Part shown: positions 51,434-59,862 of the stretch, one piece after another
Layout of the letters: each line of letters begins with the position of its first letter
How positions within the stretch are numbered: the stretch's first letter is position 1
Assembly (NCBI GenBank): GCA_021295835.1
Contig: JAGWBP010000004.1
Location: 37,035-100,057, forward strand
From: Gemmatimonadota bacterium
Lineage (GTDB): Bacteria > Gemmatimonadota > Gemmatimonadetes > Longimicrobiales > Gaopeijiaceae
Direction of reading: 5' to 3'
DNA: 63,023 bases
Notes under the pieces: model-generated
What the model was told of the DNA's origin: nothing
Databases searched by the model: none
What the model saw: only the letters and a program-made list of their open reading frames with translations
Program-made: the position numbers and the translations under genes

Positions 51434-52108
51434 GTGGCGCAGGAGCCTCGGTTGGAGGAGGTGCGCACCGAGACGGTCGCACTGCTCAGCGACTGCTTCG
51501 CTCGCGATCTCCTCTCGGTCGACGACTTCGAGCGGCGGGTCGGACTGGCGCACGAGGCGGCCACGATCGCCGAGGTGGGCCGGGCGATCGACGGCCTGGA
51601 GATCGGCGGCGCCTTGGCACGGCGGGAGGGGAGCGCAGCCTCTGGGGTGCACGCGAGGGGCTCCGCGGCACCGGCCGAGGTCAGGGCAGCCGACCGGGCG
51701 GTCGCCGTCTTCGGCGAGGTCAAGCGCACCGGTGAGTGGATACCGGCGAGGACCAACACCTTCGTGGCGGTCATGGGGTCCGTCGTCATCGACCTTCGCG
51801 AGGCCCGCCTCGGTCCAGGCCGCACCACCCTTTCGGTCGTGGCGGTGTTGGGTGGCGTCGAGCTCGTCGTGCCTCCGGGGATGCGTGTCCGCTCAGGGGG
51901 CTCCACCGTCCTGGGCACATTCGAGCATAGTGCCCAGAGCCCCGTCCCAGCGGTACCGGGCGAGCCGGTCGTGCAGGTGGAGGGGTGGTCGATCCTCGGC
52001 GAGGTGTCGATCGAGACGAGGAGGCCCGGCGAGTCGAAACGCGAGGCAAGGAGGAGGAGGCGCTCGGAGAAGCGGGAGCGCAAACGACTGCCAGGGGACG
52101 GTAGGTGA
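51434..52108 (+). CDS. DUF1707 and LiaF-like C-terminal domain protein
   Basis: A 224-residue protein. The DUF1707/SHOCT-like helix pair is EVRTETVALLSDCFARDLLS and VDDFERRVGLAHEAATIAEV. A LiaF-like C-terminal beta domain follows (AVFGEVKRTGEWIPARTNTF, VAVMGSVVIDLREARLGPGR, TVLGTFEH). A basic Arg/Lys tail ends it. No transmembrane helix is seen, so it may be peripheral. GTG at 51434 lies 4 bp after msrA and suggests cotranscription. Confidence 0.78.
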   Translation: MAQEPRLEEVRTETVALLSDCFARDLLSVDDFERRVGLAHEAATIAEVGRAIDGLEIGGALARREGSAASGVHARGSAAPAEVRAADRAVAVFGEVKRTGEWIPARTNTFVAVMGSVVIDLREARLGPGRTTLSVVAVLGGVELVVPPGMRVRSGGSTVLGTFEHSAQSPVPAVPGEPVVQVEGWSILGEVSIETRRPGESKREARRRRRSEKRERKRLPGDGR

Positions 52109-52228
52109 CACCAGTTGTGGGTGTAGATTTCCTGGCGTAGGGAGCGGAACCCCCACCAAACCCGTGGGGTATTGGGGTGCGCAGCGGAGCGCGCAGGAGT
52201 TACGACAAGATGCTCGAAGGGGCCGGGC

Positions 52229-52864
52229 GTGCAGAGATCCGAGCGATACAGGGTCGGGCTGGGAGCGGGACTGGCCGTTTCGGCCGCGCTGCACGTCTTC
52301 GTGCTCGCCAAGATTGCCCTTCGGCCACCGGAGCCAGCGGCCCTGGCGTCGTTGCCGAGCGCTTCCCCCGTGAAGCTGCCGGAGGAGACCATCGTGCTGT
52401 TGAGGATCGAGGAGCTCCCCGATCCCGAGGTGCCCCGCCCGGTCCTGCTCGAGGCGCGACCCTCCGAGGTCCCGACCGCCTCGGAGGAGCTGCAGGAACC
52501 CAGACAGGGAGAAGCGCCCGTCGCTCTGGCGGGCGAGTCGCCTAGCTCCTCGACAGAGCCAACGGAGAGTGCGGGAACAGGCGAACCGGCAGCCGCCTTC
52601 GCCATCCCAAATTCTGAAACACTGAGTGCGCTCGCTTCGGTGAGGCCTGTCATGAGTGTGCACCCGGCGGCGGGAGCGGCAGTCCTCCAACCGCTCAGCT
52701 CGCTGGCACCTCGCCCGGAGTTGGAGCGCGACGAAGGGGAGGGCGAGGAGAAGCGGAGCTGGTGGCGGCGGTTGGGTGCGAAGCTGGGGATTGGCAAGGG
52801 CGCCACAGTGTGCGTGCCGCGCCCGGAGATCGCCGACCTGGAAGACCCTTCGGCTGGCCTATAG
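52229..52864 (+). CDS. Hypothetical membrane-anchored Pro/Glu-rich protein (TonB-like N-terminus)
   Basis: A 211-residue protein from GTG at 52229 (AAGGGG upstream). One N-terminal helix (AVSAALHVFVLAKIAL) is followed by a Pro/Glu/Ser-rich periplasmic segment (EELPDPEVPRPVLLEARPSE). This layout resembles TonB, but the TonB C-terminal beta domain is absent; it ends instead with KRSWWRRLGAKLGIGKGATV and ADLEDPSAGL. Function unknown. Confidence 0.55.
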   Translation: MQRSERYRVGLGAGLAVSAALHVFVLAKIALRPPEPAALASLPSASPVKLPEETIVLLRIEELPDPEVPRPVLLEARPSEVPTASEELQEPRQGEAPVALAGESPSSSTEPTESAGTGEPAAAFAIPNSETLSALASVRPVMSVHPAAGAAVLQPLSSLAPRPELERDEGEGEEKRSWWRRLGAKLGIGKGATVCVPRPEIADLEDPSAGL

Positions 52865-53042
52865 CAGCCCGCGGACATGGTCTACAACCCGTGCTCCGCT
52901 CTGGAGGCTGTCTTCATCATCACCACTCCAGCGACGAAGAGAGAGCGTGATCCCGAAGGAGGTGATGCCCATGGATGAAACCCTGAGCCGGGTTGCCTGC
53001 CGAATACAAGAGCCGACCCATAAGTGTGTAGGAGGTGTACCG

Positions 53043-53558
53043 ATGTTTCCCAGCCGTTCTCCCCTTGGCCCACATGTATCCTTGATCGTCGCGCTCGCGT
53101 TGCTATCCGCCTGCGACACAGGGCATTACGAAGAGGAGCGAGGGGAGTGGATTTCCGAGGAAGTGTGGTCCGGCACCGCTTTGCGAGTGGCTCTCGAAAC
53201 AGCAGACGGGGCTGCTGCGGACACCGTCGGGGTCTCCGTGATAGACCAAGATCTATTCTCAGAGACCTTCCATGCCACGATGTCCATCTGGGACTCGGAT
53301 CCTGACCCCTGCAACCTCTGGTGGTTGGCCGATGAAGGAGCCCCATGCTATTTCATGACGAGAGCCGAGGGTATCAAGGCACCAGGATTACTTGACACCA
53401 AAGCTCGCGTCGTAGGCTTCACGCTACCCAACCTTGGGAATTGCGAGCTTGCTGGACCGCTCGTTGAGAAAAGCTGGGTCGCATACCTGCGCTGCGGTGA
53501 CGAGGGGAAACTCTACTACAGGGCGCTCTTGGAGAAGGGTGGGCGATACGTTCCTTAG
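53043..53558 (+). CDS. Small hypothetical lipoprotein
   Basis: A 171-residue protein. AGGAGG lies seven bases before the ATG. The signal ends with lipobox LALLSAC. The mature part has paired cysteines (DPCNLWWLADEGAPCYFM, GNCELAGP, LRCGDEGKL) and an LYYRALLEKGGRYVP end. GC content is lower than in the core region. No family recognised. Confidence 0.68.
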   Translation: MFPSRSPLGPHVSLIVALALLSACDTGHYEEERGEWISEEVWSGTALRVALETADGAAADTVGVSVIDQDLFSETFHATMSIWDSDPDPCNLWWLADEGAPCYFMTRAEGIKAPGLLDTKARVVGFTLPNLGNCELAGPLVEKSWVAYLRCGDEGKLYYRALLEKGGRYVP

Positions 53559-53657
53559 CTGACGAGCTTCTCCCGGCTCTCTCGCTTCATCGGTCGGCAT
53601 TTGAGTCGTCAAAGGCCGCGGACGCATCAATCCTGTTTCCAAAGACCTGCTGCTCCC

Positions 53658-54371
53658 ATGAGAACAACACAAAGCGATGAGCGTTCCATTTGGTTGCCTC
53701 AATTCTTGTGTAACGCCGGGGAGCGGCCGTTCCGCGATCTGGTCGGCCATCACCTCGAACGTCAGAGCGCTACCCAGTTGCGCCGTGCGGTGAGTTGGGA
53801 GACTTCGCAACTCCCAGGAAATCTGCAGCCCATGGTTGTGAAGTACGTTGACGACTTGAACGCGCAACTACTGGTGCGTCGAGACTTCTGGCAGACATCC
53901 ACCTGCCGTGATGCTGTCAACGCCATTTTGGGTGTGTGCAACGAGACGTTTGGCCTGTCGTTCAAGGTTCCTATAGACGAGGCGAAGATGCCCGTTGCCG
54001 GACACGACCTCGCATTTGCGCTGATCCAATTGGCTACGCTCAATTTCGCATATAACGCCGTTGGTCAGCCAACGGTGCGCAAGTTCATGGGCATCCGCCG
54101 CAAGTTCCCGTGGCCCAGCACCGTTGCCCTCCTTTATCCGTTCGTTGCTGGTATATCAGTCTACCAAGAGGCCGCAGCGAGCGCTCATCCGAGCAGCGGG
54201 CTAACGGCGCTCGGACACGGTCTGGCAAACCTCGGCTATCTTCTCGCGGCTTCGGGACTCCTATTCGGGAGGTTTGGTGCCTTTCGCTTGCGGAGTCGTC
54301 GAGCCACACTAGGCGTAGCGCTGGCGGCCTTCCTAGTTGGAACGCTCATAACTAACCTTTTCTTCCCGTGA
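53658..54371 (+). CDS. Hypothetical membrane protein
   Basis: A 237-residue protein with a soluble first half (DDLNAQLLVRRDFWQTSTCR, CNETFGLSFKVPIDE) and a C-terminal half with about three membrane helices (TVALLYPFVAGISVYQ, LGHGLANLGYLLAASGLLFG, TLGVALAAFLVGTLITNLFF). GC content and codon use are less extreme than in the neighbouring core genes, suggesting acquisition. No family recognised. The 54372-54569 gap shows nothing clear. Confidence 0.55.
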   Translation: MRTTQSDERSIWLPQFLCNAGERPFRDLVGHHLERQSATQLRRAVSWETSQLPGNLQPMVVKYVDDLNAQLLVRRDFWQTSTCRDAVNAILGVCNETFGLSFKVPIDEAKMPVAGHDLAFALIQLATLNFAYNAVGQPTVRKFMGIRRKFPWPSTVALLYPFVAGISVYQEAAASAHPSSGLTALGHGLANLGYLLAASGLLFGRFGAFRLRSRRATLGVALAAFLVGTLITNLFFP

Positions 54372-54569
54372 CCGACTGCCCTACGCCTCGCGACTTCCGA
54401 GTCCGCCACGTCCGCCAGTAAGCATTCGGTCAAGCCGTGGAGTCCATCCGCTGTTGGGGGCAGGCGCGGCGAGCGGATCCTCGCACTCGTCCGCGGACCT
54501 CTCTTGAGGTCCAAGGAAATCGGTCAGAAAGAGAATATCAACAGTGATAACAGCCAATGCGCATTCGGC

Positions 54570-55035
54570 ACATCCCATTGTGAATAAACCACTTACATGT
54601 ATCGTCCTGTCGGTCGATCCCTTCACGAAGAGGGCCCATCCGGTCTGTTCTGCCTGGCTAGTAGTGCTCGAAGCCGATCTTCAGGAGCTGGCCGCCGCGG
54701 TTGTCCAGCCGGCGCGGCCGGCCGCCTCGTTGAGCAACACCTCGGAGTGGCTGGCCGCAATGATCTGGCTGCCAGCCTCCTCGGCCGTCTCGGTCAGGAG
54801 CTGGTAGATCTGTCGCTGCCGCAGGATCTCGAGGTGCGCGTCCGGTTCGTCCAGCAGCAGCACGGCGCCCGGATTCGCGTACATGTATGCCAGAAGAAGC
54901 AAGGTCTGCTGCAGGCCTCGTCCGGCGGACGAGAGATCCAGATCGATCCCCCGTTGCGGCGATGGTTCCACATGGGATCGGACGGCTTCATCGCCCGGTA
55001 AGGGGTGCCCACTGGCCATGAATTGCGCCCTCCGT
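54570..55035 (-). pseudogene. Remnant of an OLD-like/AAA ATPase
   Basis: The middle frame encodes LDLSSAGRGLQQTLLLLAYM, GAVLLLDEPDAHLEILRQRQ and SQIIAASHSEVLLNEAAG, i.e. the signature, Walker B and H-loop of an AAA ATPase. The N-terminal Walker A half is missing. After NEAAGR the frame breaks; LLKIGFEHY and then QAEQTGWALFVKGSTDRTI continue in other frames, matching the following region of such proteins up to a TOPRIM-like start. It is a decayed fragment. Confidence 0.75.
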
Positions 55036-55050
55036 CCGAGGAATAGGAAA

Positions 55051-55446
55051 TCATCGCAGCAACTCGACACCCTCCAGTCGCGCCGCCCTCCGGTCAAAGG
55101 TGTAGAGCGGCCGCGCTCCGGACCGCTCCGCCGCGGCAAGAACCATCAGATCCGCGAATCCCGGGCCGCCCGCCCCGTAGCGAATTGCGGCTCGGGCCAC
55201 GTCGTCCCCGGCCTCGACAACGAGACTCTGCGTCGCCACGAGTTCCTGCAGGATCGTCGCAATGCGTTCGCGGGAAACCCCATACGCCCGTTCCAGGACC
55301 CAGACGAGCTCGACGACAACCTCGCGGCAGGCATAGCCCGGACGTTCGGTCGTAAGCGACTCCAACAACGCGCGAGCGGGCTCCGCCCGGCGCTCGTCGT
55401 CGCGCACCAGGTAGCGGACGAGGACGTTGGTGTCGAGGGCGATCAA
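55051..55446 (-). CDS. vapC: VapC-like PIN-domain toxin
   Basis: A 131-residue PIN ribonuclease. The acidic residues are in MIALDTNVLVRYLVRDD, EVVVELVWVLERAYGV and GPGFADLMVLAAAERSG with YTFDRRAARL. It overlaps the antitoxin stop by ATGA, the classic type II arrangement. Confidence 0.92.
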   Translation of the reverse strand: MIALDTNVLVRYLVRDDERRAEPARALLESLTTERPGYACREVVVELVWVLERAYGVSRERIATILQELVATQSLVVEAGDDVARAAIRYGAGGPGFADLMVLAAAERSGARPLYTFDRRAARLEGVELLR

Positions 55447-55676
55447 TCTTCGGAAGCCCTGTCGGCTACGGCTCGCTTCATTTCCTCCACGGTGACGGGT
55501 GGGCCGTCGTGCTTCAGTACGCCGAACAGCCGCCGGATGGGGCGCACTGGCAGAATGCGCACCTCGCCGTCAAGAACGACGTAGCGCACGCGGTCACCAG
55601 CCTTCACGCCCAGCGTGTCCCGGACGGGCTTGGGAAGCGTGGTCTGTCCCTTTTTCGTCACAGCGGATTCGAGCAT
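55443..55676 (-). CDS. vapB: AbrB/SpoVT-type antitoxin
   Basis: A 77-residue swapped-hairpin DNA-binding protein (SAVTKKGQTTLPKPVRDTLG, AGDRVRYVVLDGEVRILPV) and a C-terminal toxin-binding tail. It represses its own operon and neutralises the PIN toxin. Confidence 0.9.
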   Translation of the reverse strand: MLESAVTKKGQTTLPKPVRDTLGVKAGDRVRYVVLDGEVRILPVRPIRRLFGVLKHDGPPVTVEEMKRAVADRASED

Positions 55677-55955
55677 GCCGCACCTCCATTCGGCTTGCAG
55701 AGTACAGCATCGCCTTGCTTATCGCAACAAGGTAAGCATTCTAGACGGCGTGGCACCACAATTGTGATGCGTGCCGTCCAGGCGCGTGCTGCGCTTGAGC
55801 GACATGCCCCTGGTGATCTCGGTCACTCGCACGGTCCGGCGGTGGCCTGCTAGCAGCCCCGTCTCGCCGAAGCGCGCCGACGGGGATGCCCGAAGCCTCC
55901 ATCTCGGCCATGTGCTGGGCGCTCAGCGCCTCGGGGGCCAGTGGGCCCGGTCCCG

Positions 55956-57176
55956 TCAGCCTGTCTCGCCCCGAACCTCTCCTCCGGCCCGCGCTGGCTG
56001 GAAGGCGCGCATCGACTCCACCTTCGCCCGGTAGCCTTCCCGCCCTCTCTCGAGCAGCTCGCGCCGCACGAGCCAGTTCATGTCCCGCGTCAGCGTCTTG
56101 CCGGTCTTTTGCGCATACGACCTGGCCAGATCGGCATTCAGCTCCGGTATCGCCCGTCTGGGGACCGTCGAGCCGCTCCGGCCCAGCACCAGGGCCACTT
56201 CGCGGCGCCGCCTCATGGCCGTTGACGACCGCATCCGTCGGAATTCGCCGTAGACGAAGTGCTCCCAGGCCAGCCTCAGCTGGATGTCGGCGAGGTGTCG
56301 GGCCTGCTCCCGCAGACCGTCGACGAACCCCCTCAGAGAGTAGAGCAGGAAGCCGAGGGGATCCCCGCGACCCGAGTTCGCCCGGCTGGAGCGATCCAAC
56401 TGTCGGTAGTACTCCGCCCGCGTGAGGCTGTAGTGGTTGCTGAGCAGATGGGCAGAGGGCGACGGCACGCCCTCCCGGGCAAGGACCATGAACTCGGCCA
56501 GCCGGGCGGTGCGCCCATTCCCGTCGCCGAAGGGGTGGATCCACGCGAGGTACAGGTGCAGGTAGACGGCGCGCAGAATCGCCGACGCGGTGCGGTCCTC
56601 GCGCCGATCGGGGCGCACTGGCCAGCCGTCTCCCTCCAGCCACTCGCAGAGCCGGCCCAGCAGGAAGGCGCAGTCCTCGCGGGGAGCGCCCCGGTAGCGA
56701 AGGACTCCGACCGGGTGCGCGGGAATCTCCCCGGGCACGACACCGCGCTCCAGGTGATCTTCGAGACCCTCTAGCAGGCGGCGGTTGGCCCCGGCGATCC
56801 AGTCCGGCGTCAGCGTCGGCGGGCCGCCTCCCATGATCCCCTCGAAGACGTCGTTGACCGCCCCGAGCACGTTGTCGACTTCCGTCTTCAGGTACTCCTG
56901 GGACGACGGAAGGTCGAGCCGCCCCTCCACATGGGCCGCGATCTGCTCCTCGCTCAGCGTGTTCCCCTCGATCGCCGTCGTGCCCCGGACGCCCTTCACC
57001 AGATAGAGGCGGTGCATGCTCCAGGCGTCGGCAGGCGGGAGAACGGCCTGCGCGACCTGATCGCACCTGGCGGCTGCCTCGCCCAGCAGCGACCAGTGGA
57101 GGGGGTCGGCGCGCTCCAGATGGTGCCGGAAGCTGATCCACGGGTGCGTGCGGTGGAACCGGCGGTCGTCCGTCAT
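55956..57176 (-). CDS. Fic-domain protein (AMPylator)
   Basis: A 406-residue class II Fic enzyme. The inhibitory helix motif is in GTTAIEGNTLSEEQI near residue 66, and the catalytic motif is HPFGDGNGRTARLAEFM. A C-terminal winged-helix-like region (ALVLGRSGSTVPRRAIPELN, RDMNWLVRRELLERG) probably binds targets or DNA. It transfers AMP to proteins. The 55677-55955 gap to the antitoxin gene shows no clear gene. Confidence 0.9.
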   Translation of the reverse strand: MTDDRRFHRTHPWISFRHHLERADPLHWSLLGEAAARCDQVAQAVLPPADAWSMHRLYLVKGVRGTTAIEGNTLSEEQIAAHVEGRLDLPSSQEYLKTEVDNVLGAVNDVFEGIMGGGPPTLTPDWIAGANRRLLEGLEDHLERGVVPGEIPAHPVGVLRYRGAPREDCAFLLGRLCEWLEGDGWPVRPDRREDRTASAILRAVYLHLYLAWIHPFGDGNGRTARLAEFMVLAREGVPSPSAHLLSNHYSLTRAEYYRQLDRSSRANSGRGDPLGFLLYSLRGFVDGLREQARHLADIQLRLAWEHFVYGEFRRMRSSTAMRRRREVALVLGRSGSTVPRRAIPELNADLARSYAQKTGKTLTRDMNWLVRRELLERGREGYRAKVESMRAFQPARAGGEVRGETG

Positions 57177-57470
57177 GGTCGGGCGGCTTCCCGTCTGGGG
57201 TGGCGGAGGATTATGATACTATAGCATGTCCGATTGAATGTCCACTATTGATCGATTCTCTAGGAGATCGGCGAGGCATGGCACGTTGGCGATCTCTGCA
57301 AGGGTATTTCGGGACGGCGGATCAGGTCGTCGAGGGATTTATGGTATTTCCAATGACCATGGATATGTACCCAGCGTCCTCACCGGAATCGCGCTCATGC
57401 CGTCGGGCGGACTCGCGCCGCCATCCCGCTACGGTGTGCAGCGTCCAACTCCGTTTCATGATCAGCGCCT

Positions 57471-57600
57471 CTGGTCGGTTGCGTGGATCAGGCGCTGCAG
57501 CGCGGCGACATCGTCCTGGATCGACCGCTCGATTTCCTCGGCGCGGCGGTCGGCGTCCCACTCCTTGATCTGGGCGCAGGGGTATTCGGCCTCCGAGGCG
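57471..57600 (-). pseudogene. Possible C-terminal gene remnant
   Basis: A minus-strand frame reads IKEWDADRRAEEIERSIQDD and VAALQRLIHATDQRR before a stop. The amphipathic, charged composition looks coding, but there is no start and it abuts a LuxR remnant on the other strand. It may be the surviving end of an unidentified gene. The 57177-57470 stretch upstream shows nothing else clear. Confidence 0.3.
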
Positions 57601-57735
57601 GCCGAGGAGATGTTCCTCAGCCCGAAGACCGTCGAGGGCTACATCGGCTGGGCCAAGACCTAGCCTCGGCTTCGCAACCGGCGCGACATCGTGCGCTTCG
57701 CACCGAAGAACGGGATGCTGCGCGCTGAGCAGTGA
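57560..57735 (+). pseudogene. Remnant of a LuxR-type helix-turn-helix protein
   Basis: The frame encodes AQGYSASEAAEEMFLSPKTV and EGYIGWAKT, the LuxR HTH, then an in-frame TAG (57661-57663), then RLRNRRDIVRFAPKNGMLRA and a stop, the usual LuxR end. The receiver or sensor part is missing. It is a truncated gene with a nonsense mutation. Confidence 0.6.
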
Positions 57736-57773
57736 AGACACCGGCTATTCCGATCCGGCGAAACCAGCAGCGC

Positions 57774-57845
57774 GGGGACAATCTCGCGCGAGCACCGAGA
57801 GCGGCGAAGCGCCCCGCTGGCAGGCGCATCTGCGGGCTGCAAGAC
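57774..57845 (-). repeat. GC-rich dispersed repeat at a truncated gene end
   Basis: GGGGACAATCTCGCGCGAGC and ACCGAGAGCGGCGAAGCGCC match the sufE-proximal part of the 13592-13923 cluster. It forms the 3' end of the truncated AlbA-like gene. Confidence 0.65.
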
Positions 57846-57849
57846 CGCG

Positions 57850-57980
57850 TGCCGGATCCTCTCGATGGGACCGTCCCTACCCGGCGGGGCCTTCCTGAGC
57901 GACTCCTTGCGCTCGACGAGTTCGGGGTGGAGGTCGGCCATCATGGCTTCGAGGTCCAGGTCGGAGTAGGGGGTGGTCAT
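57850..57980 (-). pseudogene. Truncated AlbA_2/Schlafen-like ATP-binding protein N-terminus
   Basis: MTTPYSDLDLEAMMADLHPE and ELVERKESLRKAPPGRDGPI are the start of an AlbA_2 (divergent AAA-4) protein. After IERIRHAV the frame runs into the dispersed repeat rather than the expected CAFAN block. It starts 8 bp after the OLD-like gene stop, so it was once the next gene of that operon. Confidence 0.6.
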
Positions 57981-57988
57981 GGCTGCCC

Positions 57989-59857
57989 TCAGCTTTCGTG
58001 ACTTGCCGTCGCCTCGGATGCCGCGAGCACCTCCTCCAGCATGGCGAAGATCGCCTCGAAGTGCTGAAAGCCCTCTGCAGTTCCGTTCTCGCAGAGCCAG
58101 TTGCAGAGGTTCGTCTTCTCATTCGGGTCCACGCTCCACTTCTCTGGCACGGTCCTTCGCACGCCTCGAATGGTACTGTGGTGTCCCTCGTCAACGTTAA
58201 TGAATGCCACTTTGTGTTCGCGGGCCATCTCCAACGTACGCCGGTCGAACAGGTGCTCGATGCCATTGGCGATCGGGTGATTGGTGCACTTCGGCATGAT
58301 GAGCCGGTGGACTTTTCCGTGGCTCGCTCGCTGGGCATTCGACTCCGGATCGTGAAGAAGTACCACCATGTGCCGGATCGTTCCCGCTTTCGAGAGTGTT
58401 TCCAGCGGCTTCCATAACTTCCCCAGTTGGCCGATTCCCCCGGATGGTCTAAGGTCAAATCGATCAAGAACGTCCTTCTTCTCATGAAGACTCGCAGCCT
58501 TGGACAGGTATTGGCAGTCCGTCGACCCCTCAACAAACAGGATGGGACGCTGGGCTGCCTCGATCTGCCGACCTACGTCGCTCCGATAAGATGTCGTATT
58601 CCTGAAGGCCTGGTACGCTTCGCCGAACTCACCGAATTCCTCAGGGGCAATTGGGGAGCCTGACGGAAGCTCATGAAGGCCGAACCCTTCTTCGCCGAGC
58701 ACCTTGGCCAATCCGAGAACGAACAGAGGCGAGTGGGTGGTCATGACGAACTGCACGCGTGGGAACATGCTGATTAGCTTTGGAAGAACTTCGTCCTGGT
58801 ATTTCGCGTGAAGGTGGAGGTCCACCTCGTCGATGACCACGAGCCCGCGCACATCTTTGGGACTCGAGAACGGCACGCTTCGGTCCTCTCGGAAGTCGAA
58901 GTCGCGCAGGATCGAAAGAAAAAGGGTCAGCAGGGCAGCTTCTCCGCTAGGGAGCTGGAAGATGCTGGGAACGGCAACGTTGTTGTTCGACATGATGGAC
59001 AGATTTCGACGATGTCGGCCCCCGATTCCGAGCCTGGAAACAGGAGTCGCCTTTTGAACTATCCGTTTGACAACGTTGAGAGCGAGTTCGTAGACCTTAG
59101 TGGCGTCACCCTCGTACCCGAGCCAGAGTGGCAAATGCACTTGACGCTCGGGAGCACCTACGGGGAACTGGGCCGTCTTGGCCTCGAAAGCAGCTCGGTC
59201 ATAGGCAACGCTGAACAACCAGTCTTGAAGAGCACGGAGTGGCGAAGAGACTAGTACTCTACGATCTGTTTCTCCCATAACCCGAGTGCGGACCGTGTGG
59301 CTAGGTTGAGCCAGGAAATTGGCTCGATTCAGCCACGCCGGTTCCTCGAAGCGGTCGGCCGGAAAGTAGAGCAGACAGTTCGCGGAAACCAAATCGGCCA
59401 CGACTAATCGGCCCGAGTCAGTTGTCGATTCAGCGAAGTTGGGTAGATAGCGATCATTGTTGCCCACAGGCACTGACTGCCACAGTGAGTGCGCTGGCGT
59501 TCCTTCCTCCATGGGAGGATTGGGTTCAGATTCCTTGCGGCTATTCAGAAAGATCTCTTCGATGGAGCGATTTCGCTCGAAATCGACGCGTCCGTAATAG
59601 TACTCGGAGCCAACAGCGATATACTGACTGTCCCGGAGCTTGAAGACCTTGTTCTTGTCAAGTTCACGAGACCCTGGGTACGCGACATGCTTGGCCTCTA
59701 GCATGCCGTTGACGATGTGGGATAGAACGATGCTCTTGCCTGAGCCGTTCTCACCAACCAGCACGACGGGCTTCGGGCGGTCATCGGCGAACGGTAGCTC
59801 GATATCCAGGTTCGAGATGGGGCCGTAGTTCTCGAGCCGAATCCTCTTCACGTACAT
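57989..59857 (-). CDS. OLD-like AAA ATPase with TOPRIM-like C-terminus
   Basis: A 622-residue protein. Walker A is GENGSGKS (residues 35-42), with RIRLENYGPISNLDIELPF before it. LPSGEAALLTLFLSILRDF, VRGLVVIDEVDLHLHAKYQD (Walker B) and FVMTTHSPLFVLGL follow. A C-terminal ILFVEGSTDCQYLSKAA begins a TOPRIM-like nuclease region. Such proteins act in phage defence (OLD/GajA-like), but the type is not assignable. GC content is lower than in the core. It starts 5 bp after the type ISP gene stop. Confidence 0.82.
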   Translation of the reverse strand: MYVKRIRLENYGPISNLDIELPFADDRPKPVVLVGENGSGKSIVLSHIVNGMLEAKHVAYPGSRELDKNKVFKLRDSQYIAVGSEYYYGRVDFERNRSIEEIFLNSRKESEPNPPMEEGTPAHSLWQSVPVGNNDRYLPNFAESTTDSGRLVVADLVSANCLLYFPADRFEEPAWLNRANFLAQPSHTVRTRVMGETDRRVLVSSPLRALQDWLFSVAYDRAAFEAKTAQFPVGAPERQVHLPLWLGYEGDATKVYELALNVVKRIVQKATPVSRLGIGGRHRRNLSIMSNNNVAVPSIFQLPSGEAALLTLFLSILRDFDFREDRSVPFSSPKDVRGLVVIDEVDLHLHAKYQDEVLPKLISMFPRVQFVMTTHSPLFVLGLAKVLGEEGFGLHELPSGSPIAPEEFGEFGEAYQAFRNTTSYRSDVGRQIEAAQRPILFVEGSTDCQYLSKAASLHEKKDVLDRFDLRPSGGIGQLGKLWKPLETLSKAGTIRHMVVLLHDPESNAQRASHGKVHRLIMPKCTNHPIANGIEHLFDRRTLEMAREHKVAFINVDEGHHSTIRGVRRTVPEKWSVDPNEKTNLCNWLCENGTAEGFQHFEAIFAMLEEVLAASEATASHES

Positions 59858-59862
59858 GGCGG

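Noticed and set aside
57661..57663. In-frame TAG in the LuxR fragment as possible pyrrolysine
   Set aside because: Only the HTH end of the gene survives, so a nonsense mutation in a pseudogene is the simple explanation.
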